The notes: a model not told the origin generated them from the sequence alone. DNA of 64,000 nucleotides from Pseudonocardiales bacterium (GCA_019247305.1 JAFAPC010000113.1:1-64000); one strand, 5' to 3'. Shown: positions 44,622 to 54,212, counted from the first letter of the stretch. Translations and numbers: made by a program.

Positions 44622-45841
44622 CCCAGACCCGGCTGCGGGAGCTGGCCGAGACGTTCACCGAGGCCGGCGCGCTGCGCACCCCGGCGTGGCGGGAGGTGTT
44701 CCAACGCACCTGGCGGCACCCCTACATTCCCAGCTACTACCCCGATCCCGCAGGGCCGTGCCTGCTGTCGATCGACCCGCAGCGGCGCGGTGAGTGGCTG
44801 GCGGCGGTGTACAGCGACCAGACGTTGGGCACCAAGGTGGTGCAGGTGCCGATGCCCCGGGCGCTGCGGCCGGGCACCGCACCAATCCTGACCAGCTCCT
44901 CGACCCTGCCTTCGCTGGTGCTCCGCATGCTGGAGGAGCTGGACGTCACCGACGGGCATCGGGTGCTGGAGATCGGCACCGGCACCGGCTACAACGCCGC
45001 GCTGCTATGCGAGCGGCTCGGCAGCGAGTACGTCACCAGCGTGGATATCGACCCGGAGCTCATCGAGCTGGCCGCTGAGCGGCTGGCCGCCAACGGCTAC
45101 ACCCCGACCCTGGCCGCCGTGGACGGCGCCGGTGGCTACCCGCCCGGCGCCCCCTACGACCGGATCATCGCCACCTGCAGCGTGCCAGCCATCCCCCCGG
45201 CGTGGCTGGAGCAAACCAGCCCCGGCGCCGTGATCCTGGCTGACGTGCACGGCAAGATCGGAGGCACCCTGGCCCGGCTGATCATCGACGGCGAGGGAAT
45301 CGCAACCGGACGGTTCCTGCCGCTGGGCACCGCGTTCATGTGGCTTCGGCACGCTCTGGACTTTTCGCCTCCCCCGATGCGGGAACCCGAGGGCGAGCCG
45401 ATGCACTCGGTCACCACCGTGGACCCCACCCTGCTGCACACCAGCAGTCTGTTCGGCTTCGTCGCGCAGTGGCATCTGCTGGGGGGGGCATCTGCTGAGG
45501 GGCACCTGCCGGAGGTCGCCTGGAGCATGCTGACCGACAACGGCGCATCTAGCGTCCACCTGCAGGCATCGGATGGCTCCCGCGCCTCGGTCCATGCCAC
45601 TGCCGTGAACGGGGAGTTCCCGGTCACCCAATACGGCCCCAGCCGACTGTGGGACCGAGTCGAGGACGCCCACGAATTCTGGCACCAGACCGGGCAACCC
45701 CCCTACAGCCGCTTCGGCATCACCGCCACCGCCACCGAACAATACGTCTGGTACGACCACCCCGACAGCGAACACCGCTGGCGACTGCCCACCCCGACCC
45801 TGCCACGCACAACCGGCTACGAGGCATCGGTCGCTCGATAG
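44576..45841 (+). CDS. tgmC: PIMT-like methyltransferase of ATP-grasp peptide system, copy 2
   Basis: SSSTLPSLVLRMLEELDVTDGHRVLEIGTGTGYNAALLCERLG...APYDRIIATCSV; overlaps the ATP-grasp gene. Confidence 0.9.
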   Translation: MPSYPTDLNPSEQRLAQTRLRELAETFTEAGALRTPAWREVFQRTWRHPYIPSYYPDPAGPCLLSIDPQRRGEWLAAVYSDQTLGTKVVQVPMPRALRPGTAPILTSSSTLPSLVLRMLEELDVTDGHRVLEIGTGTGYNAALLCERLGSEYVTSVDIDPELIELAAERLAANGYTPTLAAVDGAGGYPPGAPYDRIIATCSVPAIPPAWLEQTSPGAVILADVHGKIGGTLARLIIDGEGIATGRFLPLGTAFMWLRHALDFSPPPMREPEGEPMHSVTTVDPTLLHTSSLFGFVAQWHLLGGASAEGHLPEVAWSMLTDNGASSVHLQASDGSRASVHATAVNGEFPVTQYGPSRLWDRVEDAHEFWHQTGQPPYSRFGITATATEQYVWYDHPDSEHRWRLPTPTLPRTTGYEASVAR

Positions 45842-46710
45842 GCGGCGATCACCTCGCCGAGCGGCTCCAGGCTTGGCTGATGAGTCGTCACGCTGTCGAA
45901 GCCGTACACCTGCTGGCGCCGTCGCAGCTGCGCCACGGCGTCGCCCGCGTCCTGGGCTAGCAGGACGAACGGGGTGTCCAACAGCTGCGCCACACTAAGC
46001 TGCCCGCCAGCCGCTGCCGCGAGCTCCGCAGCAGCGTCCTCGGGATCACGGCCGATCACCACCCACTGCAGCAACACGTCAGAGCGGTACGGGCGACCAC
46101 CGGCTTGGCGGCGCACCTCCGCCACCCGCTGCGCCGTCTCAGCCGCCGAGCACACGGTGAAGGTGCCCGCGGGGGCGCCCCTGATGTGGCGGAGCCCGGC
46201 GAAGCCGACGACCTCAGCGTGCCGAGCCGCGACCGACAGGGCCGGATTCGACATCGCACCAACCAGCAACGGCACCGGCTGCTGCACCGGCCGTGGTCGG
46301 TGGGCGTCGTCGGCCAACCGGCGGCGCACCTGGAGGACCATCGTCTCCAGCGCCCGCACCCGCGCCGGCAGCGGCAGCCAGGGCAGCTGGGCGTCCTCGT
46401 GCTCGCTTTTCATGTGCCCAGCCCCGAGCCCGAGCTCAGCCCGGCCCTGCGAGAGCACATCGAGAGTGGCGATGTCCCGGGCCAGCAGCGCCGGGTTCCA
46501 GAACCCGACGTTCAGCACGTACGTGCGCAACCGGAGCCGTTCGCTGATCATGCCCGCCGCGGTCAACGCGGCGAAGGGGGCGAGACCGCCGAGGTGGTCG
46601 GGCGCGGCGAACACGTCGTACCCCAGCGTCTCAGCGCGACGCACCAACTGCGTGAAGTCCTGCTGGGACGACACGGCACGAACGTTGATTCCGAACTGAA
46701 CTCCTGGCAT
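45817..46710 (-). CDS. LLM-class F420-dependent oxidoreductase
   Basis: VQFGINVRAVSSQQDFTQLVRRAETLGYDVFAAPDHLGGLAPFAALTAAG...LGLGAGHMKSEHE. Confidence 0.9.
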   Translation of the reverse strand: MPGVQFGINVRAVSSQQDFTQLVRRAETLGYDVFAAPDHLGGLAPFAALTAAGMISERLRLRTYVLNVGFWNPALLARDIATLDVLSQGRAELGLGAGHMKSEHEDAQLPWLPLPARVRALETMVLQVRRRLADDAHRPRPVQQPVPLLVGAMSNPALSVAARHAEVVGFAGLRHIRGAPAGTFTVCSAAETAQRVAEVRRQAGGRPYRSDVLLQWVVIGRDPEDAAAELAAAAGGQLSVAQLLDTPFVLLAQDAGDAVAQLRRRQQVYGFDSVTTHQPSLEPLGEVIAAYRATDAS

Positions 46711-46771
46711 GCTCCCGATGCTGCCTCAGCCGGGTCGGTGAGTGCAGCTGTCGGGCACGGTGCCCCGTTCG

Positions 46772-47788
46772 TTATCCATCCGGCGCCGGAACCGTGACAG
46801 GCGCCGGGATGGGTGCCCCGAAGAGCAGGGCAACGACGTCACTGACGGTGTGCACGCCAGCGTCCAGGGTACCGCTGGGAGCCACCTGGTACATCACGGC
46901 GATCAGGTAGCGCTCCTCAGGGCCGGCGAAGCCGACGGTGTTGGTGACCCAGTGCTTGCCGTAGGAATCGGTCTCATACGACCAGCCGTCCTTATTCCCG
47001 GGCCGTTGGGTGGCGCCGGCCGCCCAGATTCCCCACTGCTGGTTGGGCGCGACCCCGCGCAGCGCACTGACCAGATAGGCCTGGTCAGCCGCGTGCAGGC
47101 GGGTGAAGACGTAACTCGCCAGGGCGGCGAGGTCATCGGTGGTGCACTTGACGAAACCCCAGTACGTCCGGGTGGTGAAACCGGGCACGAAGTGCAGGCC
47201 GACCATGCCGTACTCACTGCGGAACCGGGCCAGCATGTCCTCACCGCCGAATTTCGCCCACAGCCGGTCAGAGGCCTGCTCGTCGGAGAAGTTGAGCATG
47301 GTGGCCATGTCGTGGCGGTCCGCGGCGCTCAGCGTGAGCTGGCCGCCGCGGTGCCGGCGCAGCAGGTCGGTGGCGATCGCGAGCTTGATGGTGGACGCCG
47401 TCCACCCCTCATGCTGCGTCGGGCCGAACCGCCAGGTGTGCCCGGTCTGCCGATCAGTGAACACCACGCCCACATAGCCCTGGCCGCTGACGTGGCGGCT
47501 GATGTAGGCACGGGCGGCGGCGAACCTCTGCTGCTGAGTGCAGCTCCACTCCGCCGCATCCCGGGCCGCACCGCGGCACTCGGCCGGTGGCGATGGCGGC
47601 ACTGCCCCGTTCGGGGCCAGCGGCACTGCCCCGCCACTGCTAGCGAGCGGACTCGCGACGACCGGCTGCGCCAACGCCCTCCGGGCCGTAGGCGGATCGA
47701 CGGCGCGGCCTGCGCAGCTGACGACGGTGAGCGCCGCGCAGGCGAGCAGCGGCGCAACAGCGAGACGCAGACGGCGCGGTGCGTTCAT
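46772..47788 (-). CDS. secreted serine hydrolase / beta-lactamase-like lipoprotein
   Basis: lipobox-like LTVVSC; GWTASTIKLAIATDLL (SxxK); DNA upstream gives N-terminal signal at 47788. Confidence 0.78.
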   Translation of the reverse strand: MNAPRRLRLAVAPLLACAALTVVSCAGRAVDPPTARRALAQPVVASPLASSGGAVPLAPNGAVPPSPPAECRGAARDAAEWSCTQQQRFAAARAYISRHVSGQGYVGVVFTDRQTGHTWRFGPTQHEGWTASTIKLAIATDLLRRHRGGQLTLSAADRHDMATMLNFSDEQASDRLWAKFGGEDMLARFRSEYGMVGLHFVPGFTTRTYWGFVKCTTDDLAALASYVFTRLHAADQAYLVSALRGVAPNQQWGIWAAGATQRPGNKDGWSYETDSYGKHWVTNTVGFAGPEERYLIAVMYQVAPSGTLDAGVHTVSDVVALLFGAPIPAPVTVPAPDG

Positions 47789-48161
47789 GACGGCGAGACG
47801 GTACTCCCCGACCCCCAGAGCAGCAGGTAGCGCCTCCCGGTCGACCGCCCGCACGGTGACCGGTGGAGGGCCAAATAACATTCTCGACTCTGACCCGCGA
47901 AGTAGCGTCTCCAGAATCTTTTAGCATACTCAGACGCATGGTTGAGTGCTGCGGGAGCAAGGATATCTGAAATGGCAAACCATGCCGCAGAGACGTTACA
48001 GAACGTGGTGCCAGGTGTAAGGACCACAAGTTCGTGGCGCTACTCTTCCGTAAAGGACCCCCAAAACAAAGCGTAAGCGTTAAGGATGGGGCTGAGTTCC
48101 TGCCCTGAGTGGGGCCAAGGGGGCCAGCGAGGCTTGTCCTACTCCCGAGTCCCGGTGCTGT

Positions 48162-48224
48162 CCGTGAACTCGACGCTACCGACGTTGTGGGGCCCGCTCC
48201 GCGTCGGTAGCGTCGAGTTCACGG
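48162..48224. repeat. palindrome with CCGTGAACTCGAC outer arms, copy 2 (perfect 23-bp arms)
   Basis: CCGTGAACTCGACGCTACCGACG ... CGTCGGTAGCGTCGAGTTCACGG, 17-nt loop. Confidence 0.88.
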
Positions 48225-48235
48225 CTGTGGGCCGC

Positions 48236-48445
48236 GGGAGTACAACATGGACTTGTAGAAGTGTCCATAGTAGTTGATCCATCCTCGCACGACGTTATTG
48301 ACCATCCGTGCGAGGCTGTTGATGCCGAGGTCGCTGCGGCGGCCGATGCGCCAGGACCGGATGTCCCGTCCCATGGCGATGACGGCGTCCCGGCTGACCG
48401 CGGGCAGGAAGCCGACAAAGTACTGTCCTCGTGCGCCCTTGGCCC
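48236..48445 (-). pseudogene. group II intron reverse transcriptase/maturase C-terminal remnant
   Basis: minus translation YFVGFLPAVSRDAVIAMGRDIRSWRIGRRSDLGINSLARMVNNVVRGWINYYGHFYKSMLYSR. Confidence 0.85.
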
Positions 48446-48467
48446 AATGCCACTTAGCTTAAATTGA

Positions 48468-48625
48468 TCATGCTGCGGTTCTGTTCGTTCCGAGGTTGGC
48501 GAGGGTGATGGTGGCTGGGCCGTCGTGGCGGGTGCCGATGTCGGTGGTCTTTTTGACTCGGTAGGAGTTGTGGCGTCCTCGTTTGATGGCGCGGGGGTAG
48601 GTGCGGTGGCGTTGAGCCTGTCCCC
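48468..48625 (-). pseudogene. transposase C-terminal remnant
   Basis: RHRTYPRAIKRGRHNSYRVKKTTDIGTRHDGPATITL resembles the end of IS4-type transposases. Confidence 0.6.
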
Positions 48626-48645
48626 GTAGCACGGACACCCGCGGT

Positions 48646-49503
48646 GTGGTGATGGAGAATAACCAGGTGGTCGCGTCTGTGTCGCCGTTCGGCCCGAAGA
48701 TCGATGTCCGACCGGTGTTCGAGCACGACCGAGCGGTGCTGATCGACCTCCTCACGGATCTGCAGCCGCAGGAGTGGCAACGGCCCACCGCGTGCGCGCC
48801 GTGGCTGGTCCGTGATGTGGTGGCCCACCTGCTCGGTGCCGATCTGAGCCGGCTCGCCCGCACCCGCGATGGCCACACCGGCAACTCCCCCGTACCCGGA
48901 GAACCGCTACCCGCTTTCATCCACCGCTTCAACCAGGACTGGGTGTCGGCAGCCAGCCGAGTCAGCCCCGCGATGTTGATCGACTTGTTCACCACCACCT
49001 CGCCCCACGTGCTGCGGATGTGGCGCGATCTCGACCTCGACGTCCTGGGCGAACCGGTCAGCTGGGCCGGCCCCGACCCGGCTCCGCGGTGGCTGGACTG
49101 CGCACGGGACTTCACCGAGTACTGGGTGCATCAGCAGCAGATCCGCGACGCGACCCGCAGGCCCGACACCGATCGCCCGACCGTGGTCCACACCGTGCTG
49201 GACACCTTCCTGCGTGCCCTCCCGCACACGCTGGCCCACCGTGACGACGCCGAGGGCACGATCGTCACGATCGAGGTGGACGGGCCGGGCGGTGGAACCT
49301 GGAGCTGGCGCAGATCAGGACAGCACTGGCGGCCGAGCAGCGACGGCTCGGCCGCCATGACGACCCTCACCACGGACCCTGACACCCTGTGGCGGCTGTG
49401 CGTCCGGGGGATCGAACCGCACCAAGCCCGTCCGCGCGTCGCCGTCCGCGGCAACGCCGAGCTAGCCGACGCCGCGCTCCACATCGTGTCGATCATCCGA
49501 TGA
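48646..49503 (+). CDS. maleylpyruvate-isomerase-family (mycothiol-dependent type) protein
   Basis: HDRAVLIDLLTDLQPQEWQRPTACAPWLVRDVVAHLLGADLSRLA. Confidence 0.85.
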   Translation: MVMENNQVVASVSPFGPKIDVRPVFEHDRAVLIDLLTDLQPQEWQRPTACAPWLVRDVVAHLLGADLSRLARTRDGHTGNSPVPGEPLPAFIHRFNQDWVSAASRVSPAMLIDLFTTTSPHVLRMWRDLDLDVLGEPVSWAGPDPAPRWLDCARDFTEYWVHQQQIRDATRRPDTDRPTVVHTVLDTFLRALPHTLAHRDDAEGTIVTIEVDGPGGGTWSWRRSGQHWRPSSDGSAAMTTLTTDPDTLWRLCVRGIEPHQARPRVAVRGNAELADAALHIVSIIR

Positions 49504-49803
49504 CGACGGGGGCAACCGCAGATGCTGACCACCTGTCCGCCTCGCCAGCCCCCCAACCAACCTCCCAAACTGGCCCCAAATGGGTGAATATCGGTTACTC
49601 GCTTGCCCCTGTCACGATCGGTAGGGCAACATACTCCCCGTCCTTGATCGGCGCATCCTGCCGTACATCACATACGGGGGTTAGTCAGGGTTTGCGGTTT
49701 CTCATTATTCTTCCGTGACTGCACCTCAAAGAGGCTAGTTAACGACTACTGAGACACCGCCACATAAGGACACCTGAGGATAGCACAGACAGGAAGGTTC
49801 AGG

Positions 49804-50010
49804 GTGTCGCAGGAAACATTTCAGCAGGCGCTTGGGAAATTGGTGAGCGACCCCGCTTTCAGGGCGGAGGTCCAGGCCGATCCGAGCGCCTTAACCAGTC
49901 AGTTCACTCTTGACGAGAACGAGCTGCAGACCTTGGTGAGCGTTGGCCAGGCCTGCACTGGAATGGTCACGGCAGAGGATACATACTGCTGTTGTTGCTG
50001 CTGCCCGTAA
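49804..50010 (+). CDS. azole-RiPP (TOMM) precursor peptide with hexa-cysteine core
   Basis: GTG start after AGGAAGG; leader FQQALGKLVSDPAFRAEVQADPSALTSQFTLDENELQTLVSVGQA; C-terminus TYCCCCCCP; followed by E1-like, YcaO and SagB genes. Confidence 0.9.
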   Translation: MSQETFQQALGKLVSDPAFRAEVQADPSALTSQFTLDENELQTLVSVGQACTGMVTAEDTYCCCCCCP

Positions 50011-50044
50011 GCCATCATCACTCGTCCACCCGGGGGAACCCTGA

Positions 50045-51109
50045 ATGTCTGGAAACGGCGATGCGGCAGCGAGGTCTCTCGCTATGTACGCGGGGATAGA
50101 CGTTCCGGACCAGCCTAGCTTGGTTTCCTGGGCGAGCCTCGTGGAGCTCGGTGACGGTCGGGTTCAGTTCCGCTGCGCTGACTTCGCCTTCACCCTGGCG
50201 CACCCCGTTTTCGTCACGGCACTGCGCCGGATCACCGCGCGGCTCGACGGTCAGCACACGATCAGTGAGATTGCTGCCAGTGCCGGTTCGGACATCGCAC
50301 CGACCACCGTCGTCTTCCTGATTAAGATTCTGCGGGCGAACGGGTTGATCCAGGCGGGTGGCGTCGGCGTGTCCGGCCATGACCCGCGGTACACCGAGTT
50401 TCTGTCTCATTTCGGGGATGCCGACGTCCTGCATCGAGCCCTAGCGCACGCTCAGGTGGACGTGGTCGGTGCGGGAGAACTCGCCGACTGCACCAGAGGC
50501 GCCCTGAAATCGGTGGGTATCGGTCAGCTACGGAGCTTCGACTCGATAACGGACTGGGGGGACGCGGTCCTGGCTGGGCCGCCTCCCCCAGCCCCCGATA
50601 CGCCAGCCCCCGATACCCCAGGTCCCGCGCTGCTCGTCGCGGTCGCTGACGGACCAGCTCACGGGTTGTTCGACGCGGTCAACGATACCTGCCTCGACGC
50701 CGGCATTCGATGGCTGCGCCTGTGTGCCCAGGGAACGCGTATCCTCCTGGGGCCGACCGTCCTGCCGCACCAAAGCGCGTGTTATACCTGCTATGAACTC
50801 CGCGCGGAAGCGTCAATTACCGAACGGGAAGGTTACCACCTCTACCGCGATGAGATACGACGCGGCGTTCGGGACGGCGACGAGGGAATGCTCACCGCCC
50901 TGGCTCAGGTCGCGGCGCACCAGACGGCCATGGAGGTCATGCGGTTGCTGACAGGGATGTCTGCCCCCGCAACTATCGGAAAGGTCTACGAATTGACGGC
51001 GCTGTCCCCAAAGGCTGCCGCTGAAGACGTACTCCGAGTTCCGCGCTGCCGAAGCTGCGGGCGGGCCAGGGTCCATCGCGACGCGTGGGGCCCCCAGCAC
51101 ACCGGATAG
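50045..51109 (+). CDS. TOMM E1-like / leader-binding (ocin-ThiF-like) partner protein
   Basis: PqqD-like N-terminal region; CYTC and CRSC zinc-tetrad motifs; adjacent to YcaO. Confidence 0.85.
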   Translation: MSGNGDAAARSLAMYAGIDVPDQPSLVSWASLVELGDGRVQFRCADFAFTLAHPVFVTALRRITARLDGQHTISEIAASAGSDIAPTTVVFLIKILRANGLIQAGGVGVSGHDPRYTEFLSHFGDADVLHRALAHAQVDVVGAGELADCTRGALKSVGIGQLRSFDSITDWGDAVLAGPPPPAPDTPAPDTPGPALLVAVADGPAHGLFDAVNDTCLDAGIRWLRLCAQGTRILLGPTVLPHQSACYTCYELRAEASITEREGYHLYRDEIRRGVRDGDEGMLTALAQVAAHQTAMEVMRLLTGMSAPATIGKVYELTALSPKAAAEDVLRVPRCRSCGRARVHRDAWGPQHTG

Positions 51110-51116
51110 GTTCGCC

Positions 51117-52499
51117 ATGTCAGAATTTCTTGCCGACTGCGTCCTTCGGGATCCGCCGCAGATCTCGCTGGAGGAGGCGCTTAGGAGAGCGGCTCGGTTT
51201 GTGGGTCCCCGATTGGGTATCATCTCCGCCGTTGTCTACGCCGAACTCACCCCCGACGATCCCGACGTGCACATCGTCCATAGCATTCCCGCCGACACCG
51301 CACCGTGGGCCGGGCAGACAGCGCTCAACGCGGGCACGGCGGCCTCCGCCGACCCGCGCCGGGCCGTGATGAAAGCTATCGGCGAGAGCGTCGAGCGGTA
51401 TTGCTCAGCATTCTACGACGCCGAGGAATTAGTCACCGCCTCCTACGCGCAGCTGACCACACTGGGCCGGCCGGCCATCGACCCACAGCGGTTCGCGCTC
51501 TACTCACCACGCCAGTACGGCCTGCCGGATTTCCCGTTCACGCCCCTCACCGCGGATACTCGGCTGCGCTGGGCGCCAGGATATTCGTTGACCGCGGGTA
51601 CCCCGATGTTGGTGCCCGCCACCGCGACCTACATCCCCTACCGCCGGGACCCGGCCGTCGAGCCGCGGGTCTGCGACCTCATCTCCACCGGGCTGGCCTG
51701 CGCTGATTCCTACGCTGGGGCGGTGTACCGCGGGGCGATGGAATGCGTGGAGCGAGACGCCTTCTCCATCGTCTGGCATCACCGGCTGGCCTGCCCGCAC
51801 GTGGCGCTGCCACCGGCGGCAGCCCGAGATCCCTTTCTCCGGCGGCACCTGGAGGCGATCGACGGCGCCGGCATGGACTGCGCCGCCGTCCTGCTGACCC
51901 AGGACCTGCCCGTGCCCGTGATCCTCGCGGTGCTGACCAGCCGCACGGGCAAGCCGCCAGCAACCGTGATCGGGATGGGCGTCGACCTCTCCCCGCAGCG
52001 TGCGCTGGTCCTGGCGGTGGAGGAGGCCTGCCTGGGTCTCTATGGGATGGACCGGCGGGCCGCCGAACGGCCGGACTACCGACCACGTCCGCCCTACCAC
52101 GACATCACTACCCTCGGCGAGCACGGCCTGGCCTACGCGCTGCACCCAGAGTTTAAGGCGATGACAGACTTCCTCCGTGAGCCGACCGAGGTGCTGGAGG
52201 TAGGGCAGCTGCCGGAGCGCTCCAGCACCAGCGTCCGAGCACACCTGCGCACCACCATTGACCTGCTGAGCGAGGGTGGGCTGGAGCTGATCGCCGTTGA
52301 CCTGACGACTCCAGACGTCGACGAGGTGGGCTTTAAGGTCGTCCGCGCGGTGATTCCCGGACTGCACCCGCTGGACAACGACCACCGCTACCGCTATCTG
52401 GGCGGACGCCGGTTATTCGAGGTTCCGGTGCGCACCGGCGCTCGGGTCGCGCCGGCCGAGGAACGCGACCTCAACCCCGACCCGCACCCGTTCCCGTGA
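51117..52499 (+). CDS. YcaO-domain azoline-forming cyclodehydratase
   Basis: AIGESVERYCSAF, GAMECVERDAFSIVWH; C-terminus NPDPHPFP. Confidence 0.93.
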   Translation: MSEFLADCVLRDPPQISLEEALRRAARFVGPRLGIISAVVYAELTPDDPDVHIVHSIPADTAPWAGQTALNAGTAASADPRRAVMKAIGESVERYCSAFYDAEELVTASYAQLTTLGRPAIDPQRFALYSPRQYGLPDFPFTPLTADTRLRWAPGYSLTAGTPMLVPATATYIPYRRDPAVEPRVCDLISTGLACADSYAGAVYRGAMECVERDAFSIVWHHRLACPHVALPPAAARDPFLRRHLEAIDGAGMDCAAVLLTQDLPVPVILAVLTSRTGKPPATVIGMGVDLSPQRALVLAVEEACLGLYGMDRRAAERPDYRPRPPYHDITTLGEHGLAYALHPEFKAMTDFLREPTEVLEVGQLPERSSTSVRAHLRTTIDLLSEGGLELIAVDLTTPDVDEVGFKVVRAVIPGLHPLDNDHRYRYLGGRRLFEVPVRTGARVAPAEERDLNPDPHPFP

Positions 52500-52527
52500 C
52501 ACGAAGGTCACGGAGGAAGGACGGAGG

Positions 52528-53415
52528 ATGACGCAGATCCTGCCGCGCCGGGCCGCGCTCGGCGAGGCGGCGTCTCCGAACCAGGACACCGACCGCCGAG
52601 GGGACCTGGCTGCGCTGTACCACGAGCACAGCAAGCTGCACGCGCTGCCCGGCCAGCAGGTCGCCTCGACGGATATGTACTCCTCGGCGGAGATCGCCGC
52701 CATGAGCCGCGGCCACAAAAGATACCGGCGTGCTCCGGTGACACCGCTGCCGACGGATCCGCCGCTGGCGCATCGGGAGTTCGCTGAGCTGGTGGCCCGG
52801 CGCCGAACCGTCCGCCACTTCGGTGACCAGCCGCTGGAGTGCGCCAGCCTGGCCGCTGTGCTCCAGCTGACCTACGGGATCACCGGATCGGTGAGCGGGC
52901 AGGGGCACACCCAGCCGCTACGCGCCGCGCCCTCGGCAGGCGGGCTGTATCCCGGTGAGCTGTATCTGGGCATCCGGTCGGTGACGGGAATCGCCCCCGG
53001 TCTCTATCACTACCAGGTGATCGGCCATGAGCTGGAGCTGCTGCGGGCCGGTGACCTCACCGACGAATACTACCGGGTGTGCTGCCAGCAGGATGGCGCC
53101 CGCACGGCCGCGGTCATCCTGTTCATCGGCGCGGTAGTGGAGCGGACGCGACGGAAATACGGCCTGCGCGGCTACCGCTACGCGCTGCTCGACATCGGCC
53201 ATCTCGCCCAGAACTTCTCCCTCGCCTGCACCGCGCTCGACCTTGCGGCCATGACGACCTGTGGTTTCTACGACGACGACGTCAACTCGCTACTCCGGCT
53301 GGACGGCGTCGACGAGACAATCATGTATGTGGGGTTTTTCGGCACGCGAGCCGAAGGCCCGGCGCCCCCTCCGCCGTCGCGGCAGACGTTTATGCGCGCC
53401 GAATACGGATCCTGA
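52528..53415 (+). CDS. SagB-type azoline dehydrogenase
   Basis: RRTVRHFGDQPL...PLRAAPSAGGLYPGELYLGIRSVTGIAPGLYHY...GHLAQNFSLACTALDLAAMTTCGF. Confidence 0.93.
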   Translation: MTQILPRRAALGEAASPNQDTDRRGDLAALYHEHSKLHALPGQQVASTDMYSSAEIAAMSRGHKRYRRAPVTPLPTDPPLAHREFAELVARRRTVRHFGDQPLECASLAAVLQLTYGITGSVSGQGHTQPLRAAPSAGGLYPGELYLGIRSVTGIAPGLYHYQVIGHELELLRAGDLTDEYYRVCCQQDGARTAAVILFIGAVVERTRRKYGLRGYRYALLDIGHLAQNFSLACTALDLAAMTTCGFYDDDVNSLLRLDGVDETIMYVGFFGTRAEGPAPPPPSRQTFMRAEYGS

Positions 53416-53486
53416 TAACTCCACGGTACGCACCTCGCAGCACCCCGCGCACGGCGTCCGATGTTCTCCCCCAGGAAGGAGCCCCT

Positions 53487-54182
53487 GTGAACAGCACCGC
53501 GGAATCGAGTGCCCAGCACGGTTCACGACGGTCTTTTGTGGTCAACATTACGGTGAATATGGTTCTGCCGTACCTCACCTACCGCGTGCTCACCGGACAT
53601 GGATTCACTGACCTGACCGCGCTCACCATCGGCGCGATCTTCCCGGCCGCGCTCGCGGTCATCGAACTGCTCGCCCACCGCAGCCTGGACATTCTGGCGC
53701 TGCTGTCGTTGTGCACCCTCGCCATCGGCATCGTCGGCTCCGAGATCACCGGCGACGCTCGGTTGGCGATCGCCAAGGACTCCCTGTTCACCGGTGGGTT
53801 CGGGATCGTGCTGCTGGCGTCACTGCTCGCCGCGAGACCGTTGATGTTCTTCTTCGGCCGCAAGTTCGGTGCCCGCCACGATCCGGTGGCCGAGGCGCGG
53901 TGGGACGACTCGTGGCGCAAATCCCCGAACTTCCGCCGCACCATGCAGCTGACCACGGCCCTGTGGGGCGGAGTATTCCTCCTCGAGGCCGCGGTACGGG
54001 TCGTCGTCGCCTACAGCATGCCCGTTCCCACCGCCGCCGCCTTCAGTCAGACATCCTCCGTCGTCGTGCTGGGAGCATTGATCTTCCTGACGATTGTTTC
54101 CGTCCGCCGGTCAAGCCCGATCACCCGGCGGGAGGTCGAGGAGTATGACTCAGCATCCGTCGCGACTAATCCCCGACCGTGA
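53487..54182 (+). CDS. VC0807-like membrane protein
   Basis: hydrophobic helices; GTG start with upstream GGAAGGAG; in the RiPP operon. Confidence 0.7.
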   Translation: MNSTAESSAQHGSRRSFVVNITVNMVLPYLTYRVLTGHGFTDLTALTIGAIFPAALAVIELLAHRSLDILALLSLCTLAIGIVGSEITGDARLAIAKDSLFTGGFGIVLLASLLAARPLMFFFGRKFGARHDPVAEARWDDSWRKSPNFRRTMQLTTALWGGVFLLEAAVRVVVAYSMPVPTAAAFSQTSSVVVLGALIFLTIVSVRRSSPITRREVEEYDSASVATNPRP

Positions 54183-54212
54183 CCTGGCACCGTCCATGAT
54201 GAGAGACCACCG

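Noticed and set aside
45485-45510. Short repeat GCATCTGCTG within the second methyltransferase as a functional element
   Set aside because: In-frame local duplication of a few codons; most likely polymerase slippage.
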